From positions 62,001 to 126,000 of the forward strand of contig NC_014642.1 of NCBI RefSeq assembly GCF_000165835.1: DNA of 64,000 nt. Reading direction: 5' to 3'. Numbering within the stretch: position 1 is the stretch's first letter; every line of letters starts with the position of its first letter. Below are positions 52,055 through 59,567 of the stretch, piece by piece. A program made the position numbers and the translations under genes. This stretch comes from Achromobacter xylosoxidans A8 (lineage in GTDB: Bacteria; Pseudomonadota; Gammaproteobacteria; Burkholderiales; Burkholderiaceae_B). The notes under the pieces are model-generated. The model made no database searches and was not told the DNA's origin. It saw nothing but the letters and a program-made list of their open reading frames with translations.

Positions 52055-52394
52055 GAACCGGTCTCTGTAAGGTGACGAAACACAAAACTCGCCGAGCCTG
52101 GAACCGGCTCGCCGATCGATAAAAGAATTGATGGTAATGTTAATTCATACTGAAAAATATGAAAAGAGAGGCAGAATCTCGCAGCGTGCCGGCCGACGGG
52201 AACGTCAGGTGCTCGTCGGCCAGCCTGCTGGAACACGGGTACGGTCTGAATGCTCAGAGAACGCGGGGTTTCGTGTTGGGTACGGGCCGCCAGAGCCCGC
52301 GCCGACGGTGATGTCACTAGAAAAGTGATGCAGCTAAGGAGCCGCTCCCGGCCGGCCCTACGCAGGATTTTCCATTTAGGAGGGAGAACGCCCG
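52055..52394. other. Divergent intergenic stretch
   Basis: About 340 bases between the minus-strand 51350 gene and the promoter-like element at 52395. Short frames here have no ribosome-binding site and no pattern. The region may hold the promoter of the minus-strand gene; no clear hexamers were seen. Confidence 0.5.
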
Positions 52395-52429
52395 AAATTT
52401 TGGTCTACCCTTTGACGTCAGTACCATGG
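52395..52429 (+). promoter_or_regulatory. Repeated promoter-like element, copy 4
   Basis: AAATTTTGG (52395-52403), 14 bases, TCAGTACCATGG (52418-52429), 28 bases before the ATG at 52458. Spacing is exact and the TACCAT hexamer fits the TASNNT core. Confidence 0.65.
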
Positions 52430-52457
52430 TTTGCACAGAACAGAAGAGAGCAAAAGC

Positions 52458-52937
52458 ATGGATACGTCGAAGCTGGATATCGCAAAGGACCCCTTTTTGT
52501 CCCCGAGCGTTGAGAATTCGGAATTGGTCCGCCACGTCGCCCCGCCGGATGGAGCAGACCCCGTGCGGATGGTGGCGATGTTTGAAGGGTTGGCGTCCCA
52601 ATGGGTGTCCGTCGCTGGTGCAGCGAACGAAATCCATCCCCGTGGATCGGGGGCGCTGCGGGCACAGCTACCGCACGAGCTGCAGAGCAGTCTCGTCTAT
52701 TGGCGCCGGCGGCTGCTATCCTGCGACCCGAACTTTCACGCGGTCATCAAGTTGAAGTGGGCGCCCCCTCCGCCAGACCTCCCTGGACACCCTGGTACTT
52801 GGCTCTACTCCGTCCACGTCGACGGAGTCCGCGCAATCGGCGGCACCTCTTTCGGTTCGGACAAGGCGCGCGCGACTCAGCGCGCGACGCAAGTGGCGGT
52901 AGACGCTGGCATTTTTGCCTGGGCCTTTGAGGACTGA
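52458..52937 (+). CDS. Hypothetical protein with DSRM-like C-terminus
   Basis: A 159-residue protein from ATG 52458. The first half is helical and acidic, the middle has YWRRRLLSCDPNFHAVIKLK, and the C-terminus SFGSDKARATQRATQVAVDA resembles the last helix of a double-stranded RNA-binding-like fold. That likeness is weak. It has its own promoter-like element. No partner gene overlaps it. Confidence 0.6.
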   Translation: MDTSKLDIAKDPFLSPSVENSELVRHVAPPDGADPVRMVAMFEGLASQWVSVAGAANEIHPRGSGALRAQLPHELQSSLVYWRRRLLSCDPNFHAVIKLKWAPPPPDLPGHPGTWLYSVHVDGVRAIGGTSFGSDKARATQRATQVAVDAGIFAWAFED

Positions 52938-53031
52938 CGCGAGGCTCTCGAGCGCTTGTTGAATGCGGCTGGGATGGGCGCCCTTTGGGCACACTCCAGC
53001 CACATCGCTTCCGGGCATTGCCTTGTGCTTC

Positions 53032-53067
53032 AAAGTTATGGAGCGGCCGGCGCCAGGCATAGCATGG
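53032..53067 (+). promoter_or_regulatory. Repeated promoter-like element, weak copy
   Basis: TTATGG (53036-53041), 14 bases, GGCATAGCATGG (53056-53067), 27 bases before the ATG at 53095. The spacing and the TAGCATGG end fit, but the left half is poorly conserved. Confidence 0.4.
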
Positions 53068-53094
53068 TGTGGAACAACCAGGGGGTGACACACC

Positions 53095-53640
53095 ATGAAG
53101 AAACTCAAGCTGACCATCCGCATTGACCACGCCATTCCCGCGGACGGGCAAGACAATAGCGGCGTGACCGCGGATCTCGTCGGACAAATCCGGATTCTGG
53201 CAGATCACATCGAGAAGGTTGGCCTCACTGGTCAGCATTCGCACCTCCCCGGCCAAGTCGACGAATTGGGCTACCCGCGCACGCGCTACGTGCTTCTTGA
53301 AGACCAAGGTCCGCATAACACCAAGATCGTGCCGGGCCCGAAATGCCCACCGCCGCCTGTCGCCGATGCACAAATCAACCGCGTTATGGGCGTTCTGGAC
53401 TCGCTCATGCTCGCACTGGACTGTGTATTCCCGCAGGATCTGTATTCGGCGGCGAACACCCACGCCGCGGCCACGGGCGATCGCTCCGCCCTGGAAGTTG
53501 CAGACGACTTCGCCTCGACCAGGAATCGCGATCGGTTGACCCTGCTCTGCAAATATCAATCGGCATATAGCCACGGGCTGGGCACCGAGAAAACGGTGAT
53601 CGCCCGGGCCTTGGCCACCCAACGTATGTGCTGCGCGTGA
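53095..53640 (+). CDS. Hypothetical accessory protein
   Basis: A 181-residue soluble protein opening KKLKLTIRIDHAIPADGQDN. It has a Pro-rich centre (GPKCPPPPVADAQI), a helix-rich second half (INRVMGVLDSLMLALDCVFP) and ends in CC. No domain is recognised. The weak promoter-like element upstream places it in the same presumed regulon as its neighbours. Confidence 0.6.
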   Translation: MKKLKLTIRIDHAIPADGQDNSGVTADLVGQIRILADHIEKVGLTGQHSHLPGQVDELGYPRTRYVLLEDQGPHNTKIVPGPKCPPPPVADAQINRVMGVLDSLMLALDCVFPQDLYSAANTHAAATGDRSALEVADDFASTRNRDRLTLLCKYQSAYSHGLGTEKTVIARALATQRMCCA

Positions 53641-53702
53641 TCCATTCGCGGCTTAAGGGCGCGCGTCTTTGGTCGATTCTTGAGCTCGAGCGCGCATCTG
53701 GC

Positions 53703-53740
53703 GAAATTCTTTGGTGCGCCAGCTCGGTCTGATAGTATGG
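53703..53740 (+). promoter_or_regulatory. Repeated promoter-like element, copy 5
   Basis: GAAATTCTTTGG (53703-53714), 14 bases, CTGATAGTATGG (53729-53740). The next start codon is at 53898, so this promoter would have a 150-base leader. It is one of the best matches to the consensus. No gene lies between it and 53898. Confidence 0.7.
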
Positions 53741-53897
53741 CTGTGGGGTGTGATCTGCGTCCCGCCGTTGGCAACTGGCAAAGGCTGTGCCGTCAGATCT
53801 GTATTTCGCTTAGGCCTCTGAGTCGCAATTCCACACTCTTCGCGCCAGCTGCGGCAAGCCAACTCCCGTGACTCCGTGCGCAATAGGAGCTATTGGA

Positions 53898-55496
53898 ATG
53901 CGTATTCCCGTCACCGCCTACGACCTCTCGTCGGGGCTTTTTACCCGGTCGGCCCGCTTGTTGGGCAAGCGCTGGCCAGCGAAGCTTCGCGGCCTGGCGC
54001 ACCAGCAGAATATTCTGGCGGTCGCCATGGGGTACCGCGATTATCACGACCTGCAGACTGCCGCGCACGCAGGCAGACAAACTCTCGAATTGTTGACCGT
54101 AGAGGAGCGTCAGCGTGCACTCGTGGCTAACCTCACCCGCGATCAACTGCTCGAAGAAGCTGCTGCGATGAATCTGGCTTTGGCGCTGCCGTTGGCGAAG
54201 TTCGGTTCGAAGGACCCATCATCCAGTGAGTCTGCGCAGAGCCCGTTCCTCGTTGTGCTGGACGAGATGGGTTACTACATGGCGAACCATGATGACGGTC
54301 TCATTGCAGAATTGCGCGTGATCGACGGCATACCCAACGCGACGTACCTGGTCAAGGATGGGCGCGTATTCGTGTTCGAAAAGCTGGTGCAGCTCGTCAA
54401 GGAATACAGAGCGCGCGAGACGACCGTGGCGCTGGAAGATCTCGCTCGAGGCCTAGTCAACGAAGCCATCGTTCCCGCGAAGGAAGCGGTGGAGTCTTGG
54501 GGCGTCGTGCCAAACCCCTATGAAATGGTCGAATCTCCCGCCGGCGCGCTCATGATCAGGCATGTCGCGTTCAACGCACGCCTCCCAGGCGACTTTCATG
54601 TGGAAGGCGAGGTGCGGGACGCTTTCGCCGGCCTGCTGTTGGGAATTGTCCAATCGGGGCTTGGCGAGTTTGTTTACCGTGGGCAGCCCATGTCACTTTG
54701 CGAGCCCCTAGACTTGGCGCTATTGCCTCCCCGCCCCACCTTTCAGTGCATGGAGGAGCCCGCGGGCTGGGACTTCACAGCCTTGGGCGGCGTTACATAC
54801 GTCGCAGGCTTCGAGCCGGTTTCTGAGGCGCTATTTAACGATGTCAAGGAACGGGAGGCGACCTGGTCCGACGAACGCGCTCGGGCTCGGCGCTATGTTC
54901 AAGCGCACGTTGCGACGATCTGGGCCCAAGCGGCGACGCTTCGGCTTGCGGCCCTTGACGAACCGACCAACGAAGTGCCCGACTACGGGCGGGAAGAATT
55001 TGCCGCGTTGCGGCTCCTTTACCCCGAACTTACCATGCTATCGGACGGAACCCTCTACGCGTGGTTTGACTCGTATCAGGTTGAGTGTTGCTACATCAAC
55101 GGCTGGACCCCTGATCGTGACGACGATTTTCTGTATTACCTGTTAGGCAAGGTTGCTGGTCGAAACCTTGGATCGGAGGAGACTAAAGAGGTCGGGCAAT
55201 GGACGGCCTATGCCCTGCTCCACTGTGAACTGCTGGATGAGGCTTTCGCCTTTGGGCGGGCTGTGTTCATGTACAACCGCAGCCTGTCCAACTTGGCAAA
55301 CAGGATTGCTCGAGCTTTGGGCTTTGTTGCCGAGGACCAGGAGTCCGCAGGTCTGCGTGGGAAGCCTTTGGTGACGATGCAGGATATGTTCAGACTGAGC
55401 CGGAAATTCAACGTCAAGAGTACGCCTGTTGAACAGAACCTCTCCAATCTGCTGGGAGCGGCTGGCGCGGAGATCGGGGCGAAGCCGCGGCCTTGA
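53898..55496 (+). CDS. Large hypothetical protein with N-terminal helical module
   Basis: A 532-residue protein; AGGAG precedes the ATG at 53898. Residues ~14-50 (SARLLGKRWPAKLRGLAHQQ, NILAVAMGYRDYHDLQTAA) form the short module shared with several region proteins. The remainder is rich in acidic and aromatic residues (ECCYINGWTPDRDDDFLYYL) with helical repeats towards the end (AYALLHCELLDEAFAFGRAV), possibly TPR-like. No catalytic motif is seen. Confidence 0.7.
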   Translation: MRIPVTAYDLSSGLFTRSARLLGKRWPAKLRGLAHQQNILAVAMGYRDYHDLQTAAHAGRQTLELLTVEERQRALVANLTRDQLLEEAAAMNLALALPLAKFGSKDPSSSESAQSPFLVVLDEMGYYMANHDDGLIAELRVIDGIPNATYLVKDGRVFVFEKLVQLVKEYRARETTVALEDLARGLVNEAIVPAKEAVESWGVVPNPYEMVESPAGALMIRHVAFNARLPGDFHVEGEVRDAFAGLLLGIVQSGLGEFVYRGQPMSLCEPLDLALLPPRPTFQCMEEPAGWDFTALGGVTYVAGFEPVSEALFNDVKEREATWSDERARARRYVQAHVATIWAQAATLRLAALDEPTNEVPDYGREEFAALRLLYPELTMLSDGTLYAWFDSYQVECCYINGWTPDRDDDFLYYLLGKVAGRNLGSEETKEVGQWTAYALLHCELLDEAFAFGRAVFMYNRSLSNLANRIARALGFVAEDQESAGLRGKPLVTMQDMFRLSRKFNVKSTPVEQNLSNLLGAAGAEIGAKPRP

Positions 55497-55863
55497 GTTT
55501 TTTCATAGGCGCGTCGAAGGGAGGAGCCTTCTGTATCCCGACGATGTGCAGCCTAGAGGAGTTTTGGCGAGCCGGTCACAGAGATCGAGCGCGTCTAGGC
55601 CGGGCAATTGAGATGTGTGCTGGGGGCGTATCGCCCCGTCGTGGCCGGCGCTGGCGCCAACTGCCCCTCCCGTAGTCGGAATCACTGCTCGGCGATTTCT
55701 TGCGTCCGCCCCGGCAGCCATTCATAATTGGTGCATGGCATTGGATAGATGCCTGCCGCCCGCGATGGCAAAGCTGACGCACTATCTTCTTGAATCAATC
55801 ATCCTTGGAACCGAAGTCGGTTTCTCGGAGCGGGCCACAGAAATTCCCGACGAGGTGACAACG
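55497..55863. other. Gap before the ParA-like gene
   Basis: The ParA-like frame is open through this stretch from about 55615, with ATG codons at 55735 and 55765, but these lack ribosome-binding sites. The sequence has no promoter-like element of the repeated class. It may be leader or an N-terminal extension. Confidence 0.45.
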
Positions 55864-56940
55864 ATGATGCAAATCAATGCCCTGGCGATCGAATCGCTGA
55901 AGCGCGACGCCAAACTCGCCCGTAGGCGTGACCCCTCCCTTACCCATGCCCAACATCTGAATGCGCTGGCTGCGCAACGATTTGGCGTTCGCAACTACCA
56001 CGAGCTGCTGCAGCGTGTTGGCACCGAGGTGCCCAGCCAGCATTCTCGAGGACGGATTGTTGTAATCGGCTCTACCGGGATGGGAACAGGAAAATCGACC
56101 ATTCTGTTGAACCTAGCTGCCCAGTTGGCTCGACTCGGCGGCGCCGCGGGCTCAAATCGGGTTCTTCTCGTGGACCTCGACCAGGGGCCGGCATCGGCCG
56201 CCAGCTGGCAGCTGGGCCGCGCGTCAGAAGCGGCCGCGTTACCGTTTACGCTAAAGAGGTTGACGCTACCCGAGTTTGCGGCGCAGGTCGAATCCTTGCG
56301 AGGTAATTTTGACTTCGTCCTCGTTGACTTGCCTCCGAACGGCGCTGAATCCATTGTCGGCCCTATGGCGGATATCGTGCTCTTGCCCACAAACGCGACG
56401 GCCGCAGGAAAGAGCAGAGCCGTGAAGTGGCGTTTAGCTGCATGGCCAAGTGAGGGTCTGTCTGCGCGATTTTTCTTGTTCGGGGCACGGGCGGGCACTC
56501 AGGACCGGGTAATGCAGAGCGTCAGGGAAATTGCTGCAGACCCACTTCCGCTCTCCACCCCGCTCCAGGTATTGTCCGTGTGCTTACCGGAGCATAGAGC
56601 AATTGCACTCGCGAACTCTCGCGGCGAGCTTGTCACCGAGATGGCGCGCCCCCCAGCTGCCTTTCTCGCTGGGATTGCGGAGCTGGTGAACGTTTGCGCA
56701 GGTGCATCTGCGCAGGCGGATACAGCGGATGGTGCCGATGTGCAGGCATCTCCGAAGGGGGTGGATCCTTCGCAAGGTGGCCCGGTCACACCGATTGACC
56801 GTGTGGGGAACAGATTGGGCGGGACCGCCCATAGGATTTTGCGAACCGGCCGCCTTGCTGGGCAAGGCGATGACTTCAAGGGAATGAAGGTGATCTATCC
56901 TGATGCCGACTCGGGCCCGAATCCATTCTCGAAGAAGTAG
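55864..56940 (+). CDS. ParA/MinD-like ATPase fused to the N-terminal helical module
   Basis: A ~358-residue protein (GAGGTG before ATG 55864). Residues ~8-45 carry the short module (SLKRDAKLARRRDPSLTHAQ, HLNALAAQRFGVRNYHELL). Then comes a P-loop of the deviant ParA type, VIGSTGMGTGKSTILLNLAA (~62-81), VLLVDLDQGPASA (~100) as the A'/switch region and FDFVLVDLPPNG (~145), with VLLPTNATAAGKSR later. The C-terminal ~100 residues are basic and unstructured-looking. ParA proteins move or position DNA or complexes. No ParB gene overlaps it; the module may replace the usual N-terminal HTH. Confidence 0.82.
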   Translation: MMQINALAIESLKRDAKLARRRDPSLTHAQHLNALAAQRFGVRNYHELLQRVGTEVPSQHSRGRIVVIGSTGMGTGKSTILLNLAAQLARLGGAAGSNRVLLVDLDQGPASAASWQLGRASEAAALPFTLKRLTLPEFAAQVESLRGNFDFVLVDLPPNGAESIVGPMADIVLLPTNATAAGKSRAVKWRLAAWPSEGLSARFFLFGARAGTQDRVMQSVREIAADPLPLSTPLQVLSVCLPEHRAIALANSRGELVTEMARPPAAFLAGIAELVNVCAGASAQADTADGADVQASPKGVDPSQGGPVTPIDRVGNRLGGTAHRILRTGRLAGQGDDFKGMKVIYPDADSGPNPFSKK

Positions 56941-57106
56941 TGCGGCGCCGCGCCGTCGCCAGGATCGACGACGCGCGCATGGGTCTGCTTTACCGGTTCC
57001 CGCCCTACTCCCCGCCGGCACCCGCTCGCGCCCACTTTCGGCCGGGCGCCATGCGCCGATGCGCGGCAGGTACTGCTCCGCGCGCGTAGGAGCGGCTCGG
57101 CCAGTA

Positions 57107-57532
57107 CTAGGCCCGCGCCTTTAGGGTCATCCTGGCGATGATCGCCTTCAAAGCGTAGGCGGCAGAAAAGACCATCACCGCGGTGATGGCGTGGGCCAAC
57201 AGGAGCATGAGCAGTTGGAGCAGGCCGTTCACCGTTGGCATGACGCCCCCTTGAGACGGCTCCAGCAGGGATGCTCCTGGATCTGCCATGAATACGCCGG
57301 GGGCGCATAAGAACCAACCGACGACGCCGATGAGGAACACTGTGACCAGGAACCGTAATCTCAAGAAGATCCCGCCCAGCAGCGTCATCATGGCAGCAAT
57401 TGCCGCAATGGTCGCTACGCCAGATCCAGAGGCCAGGTGGGCCACATAGCCCGTGACGCCCGGGATCGCGAAGATCAAGGCCAGCGACATCCAGTCGCCC
57501 CCGGTGGGACGCTCGGAGTTAGAACTTGCCAT
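57107..57532 (-). CDS. Small polytopic membrane protein
   Basis: A 141-residue protein from ATG 57532 with about four membrane helices (LALIFAIPGVTGYVAHLASG, TIAAIAAMMTLLGGIFL, FLVTVFLIGVVGWFLCAP, LLLAHAITAVMVFSAAYAL). It overlaps the end of the upstream membrane gene by 14 bases. The last of a chain of four small genes read from 58.4 to 57.1 kb. Function unknown; the size is like small conjugation-channel proteins, without proof. Confidence 0.65.
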   Translation of the reverse strand: MASSNSERPTGGDWMSLALIFAIPGVTGYVAHLASGSGVATIAAIAAMMTLLGGIFLRLRFLVTVFLIGVVGWFLCAPGVFMADPGASLLEPSQGGVMPTVNGLLQLLMLLLAHAITAVMVFSAAYALKAIIARMTLKARA

Positions 57533-57851
57533 AGCCGAATAGCCAGTTGGAGAGGGCCATGGCCGCGGTGATCGTAATGGCTGGCACCAGGAACACCCCG
57601 AGAACCACCATAGAGGATGCGCCTTGATTGGGACCTGTTGCCTGATGGGCATCCGTTTTCACGGCGCGCGCAATCCCCGAAAAGATAGAGATGGCCAAGA
57701 CGAAGATGAATGGCGTCCAGGCGATATAGAGCGTGACGTTCCTCACGCCCATGGTGACCTGTTCAGCTCTCTCGCTCGAGGGGCCCGGCCCGATGGCAAT
57801 GAAGATGAGTGCAGCAACTTGTACCAGGGTAGCAATCAGAAAGAGAGGCAT
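57519..57851 (-). CDS. Small membrane protein
   Basis: A 110-residue protein with three membrane helices (FLIATLVQVAALIFIAIGPG, TLYIAWTPFIFVLAISIF, VVLGVFLVPAITITAAMAL). It overlaps the downstream membrane gene and follows the 39-codon Cys frame. Codon use and hydrophobicity support a real gene. No family recognised. Confidence 0.62.
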   Translation of the reverse strand: MPLFLIATLVQVAALIFIAIGPGPSSERAEQVTMGVRNVTLYIAWTPFIFVLAISIFSGIARAVKTDAHQATGPNQGASSMVVLGVFLVPAITITAAMALSNWLFGYGKF

Positions 57852-57905
57852 AACAGGATCTTCTCGAGAAGGGAGGTAGAAAATGACCGAACGGCGTTGA
57901 AGGTC

Positions 57906-58025
57906 CTAGCTCATGCGATCCTGGGCGTCTCCCCAAGGCAGGCCGCGCGCGAAGAGGTCGGCCGGGAATTCGCAAAACATGCCCTTCACTTCTGGTTTCC
58001 CGCATGTGAAGCACCATTGCCCCAT
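57906..58025 (-). CDS. 39-residue Cys-containing small frame carrying a recombinase-like tail
   Basis: ATG 58025 has GGAGG just upstream, and the frame fills the gap between two membrane-protein genes. It reads WCFTCGKPEVKGMFC, a possible metal site, then FPADLFARGLPWGDAQDRMS. The last part matches FAADLFARGLPREDVQERMG of the recombinase-like protein at 59.6 kb, with 26 identical bases (57937-57962 and 59665-59690). It could be a true small protein or a recombination scar. Confidence 0.4.
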   Translation of the reverse strand: MGQWCFTCGKPEVKGMFCEFPADLFARGLPWGDAQDRMS

Positions 58026-58369
58026 GCGTCCTCCGCCATGCGCATCCCCACCCGCGCATACACATAGAAGACGCAGGCCAAAAACGCTCCAAACGCAATC
58101 AAGAGGAGGAGCGCAGGAGCTCGGTGCCACAGCACGAAAAAAGGAAGAGCGAACGCGTCGATCGACACGCCTGGTGCCATCGCCAGTACCAATCCCAGGC
58201 CCGCGAACGCGCCAATTATCAAATAAATGCCGAATCGCACCCAGATCCATCCCGTACAAACCCAGCTCTTTCTCTCGCCGCAAAAGACTCGCCACATCTG
58301 AGCTTCGATCGCCCGGTACCGCGCATGACGTTCGCGAAAGGACTGCGCAAGTTGACGGACATTTCTCAT
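57986..58369 (-). CDS. Small membrane protein
   Basis: A 127-residue protein from ATG 58369 (frame open to 58522). It has a basic N-terminus (RQLAQSFRERHARYRAIEAQ), two or three membrane helices (WVRFGIYLIIGAFAGLGLVL, APALLLLIAFGAFLACVFYV) and a short charged tail. It heads the chain of small membrane genes. Function unknown. Confidence 0.6.
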   Translation of the reverse strand: MRNVRQLAQSFRERHARYRAIEAQMWRVFCGERKSWVCTGWIWVRFGIYLIIGAFAGLGLVLAMAPGVSIDAFALPFFVLWHRAPALLLLIAFGAFLACVFYVYARVGMRMAEDAWGNGASHAGNQK

Positions 58370-58534
58370 TTGGTTGTATTTCCTAGGGTGATTTGGAGAT
58401 GGACGTCGCCGGACCCGGCTTTGCCCTCGGTTGCCCGTGCGCCAGCTCACCTGAGGCTGCGTGGCGTGCGGGCCATGGTGACGAGACCCGGCCAGAGGCC
58501 GAGGTAAGTCGCCCCTGCCCAAGTGCGAACCTAG

Positions 58535-59410
58535 TCAGCGGAATTTCACCTTGCCGGATCCAGCGACGCTGTGGTCGCGCTGCTGGGGATTTCCGAGGAC
58601 GACGATATCGCCCGAACCAGCAACGCGTGCGTGCACGGAGGAGCGGACGAAGGCTTCGATGTCCCCCGAACCGGCGATCGATAGACTTGCGTTGGTCGTG
58701 ATGAGATCTCGAGCATCGACGTCGCCGGAGCCGGCAACGTCCACAGAAAGGCTGGTTGCCGTTCCAGACGCAGTGACGTTGCCCGATCCTTTGATGCTGA
58801 CTGCCAGGGCATGCTGTTTGAGGTCGATTAGGCCAATATCGCCGTTGCCCTGGAGGCTGATGCTGGGGGCCTCAGGTAAGCCGAGGCCAACGATCACTTT
58901 TCCTTGACTGATGACTGTGGTCGATTTGCTATCTGCAGCATGGCCCTGCTGCGCCGACCCAATTCGCGTTCCGTTGACCACGACGTTACCGGATCCATTG
59001 ATCGTGACGCTTCCACCAGAAAAATTGAAGGTAGAACCCTCTCGTTCAATGATCAGGCGATCTCCCTCGTAGTGGGTCTTGACTGAGGCCACGGCTTCGG
59101 CGGTCTCGCCTGCGACATAGAACGTTGGTGTGGAACTGCGGCGGAACACGACATCCACCGCCCCATTGACCGCGAGTTTGCTGATCTGTTGGAGTGGGCG
59201 ATTTTCTGTGATGTAGCTCGCGGGCACGGTCCATTCAGGGTCATCGAGTGCCGTCTTGGGCGGATTACCCTGCTCACGTGATTGCATAGAAGATGGAGTC
59301 ATATTTGCCTTTGCATTCTGTGAAGTCGAGGGAGCCGTTCGATCGAAGGCATGAGCCAATCCGGCGAAGTTGATGAGGATGCCAAGTAGGAAGTATGCGG
59401 ACGGCTTCAT
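58535..59410 (-). CDS. Exported GIN-domain (DUF2807) beta-helix protein
   Basis: A 291-residue secreted protein with AGGAGAC before the ATG. A signal peptide (YFLLGILINFAGLAHAF) precedes a linker and a GIN domain. In the domain strands repeat around S-GSG-V/I motifs (VTINGSGNVVVNGTRIG, VSIKGSGNVTASGTATSLSV, VAGSGDVDARDL, IAGSGDIEAFV). This is the usual pattern of DUF2807 proteins at the cell surface or periplasm. Its role on an element is unknown; a surface or envelope function is likely. Confidence 0.85.
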   Translation of the reverse strand: MKPSAYFLLGILINFAGLAHAFDRTAPSTSQNAKANMTPSSMQSREQGNPPKTALDDPEWTVPASYITENRPLQQISKLAVNGAVDVVFRRSSTPTFYVAGETAEAVASVKTHYEGDRLIIEREGSTFNFSGGSVTINGSGNVVVNGTRIGSAQQGHAADSKSTTVISQGKVIVGLGLPEAPSISLQGNGDIGLIDLKQHALAVSIKGSGNVTASGTATSLSVDVAGSGDVDARDLITTNASLSIAGSGDIEAFVRSSVHARVAGSGDIVVLGNPQQRDHSVAGSGKVKFR

Positions 59411-59567
59411 GTGGTCAAGGTCTCCTGAGGTATCAGATCCGTAAAGGCAGGGAAAAAGTGTCGTTGGCTATCGGTGCCCGCATACTCCCACTTCCGTTAA
59501 TTGTAATAATGAATCGTAATTATGACTCATCACAATGAATTATTTTCTCGAAACGCGGCTCCGCTAG

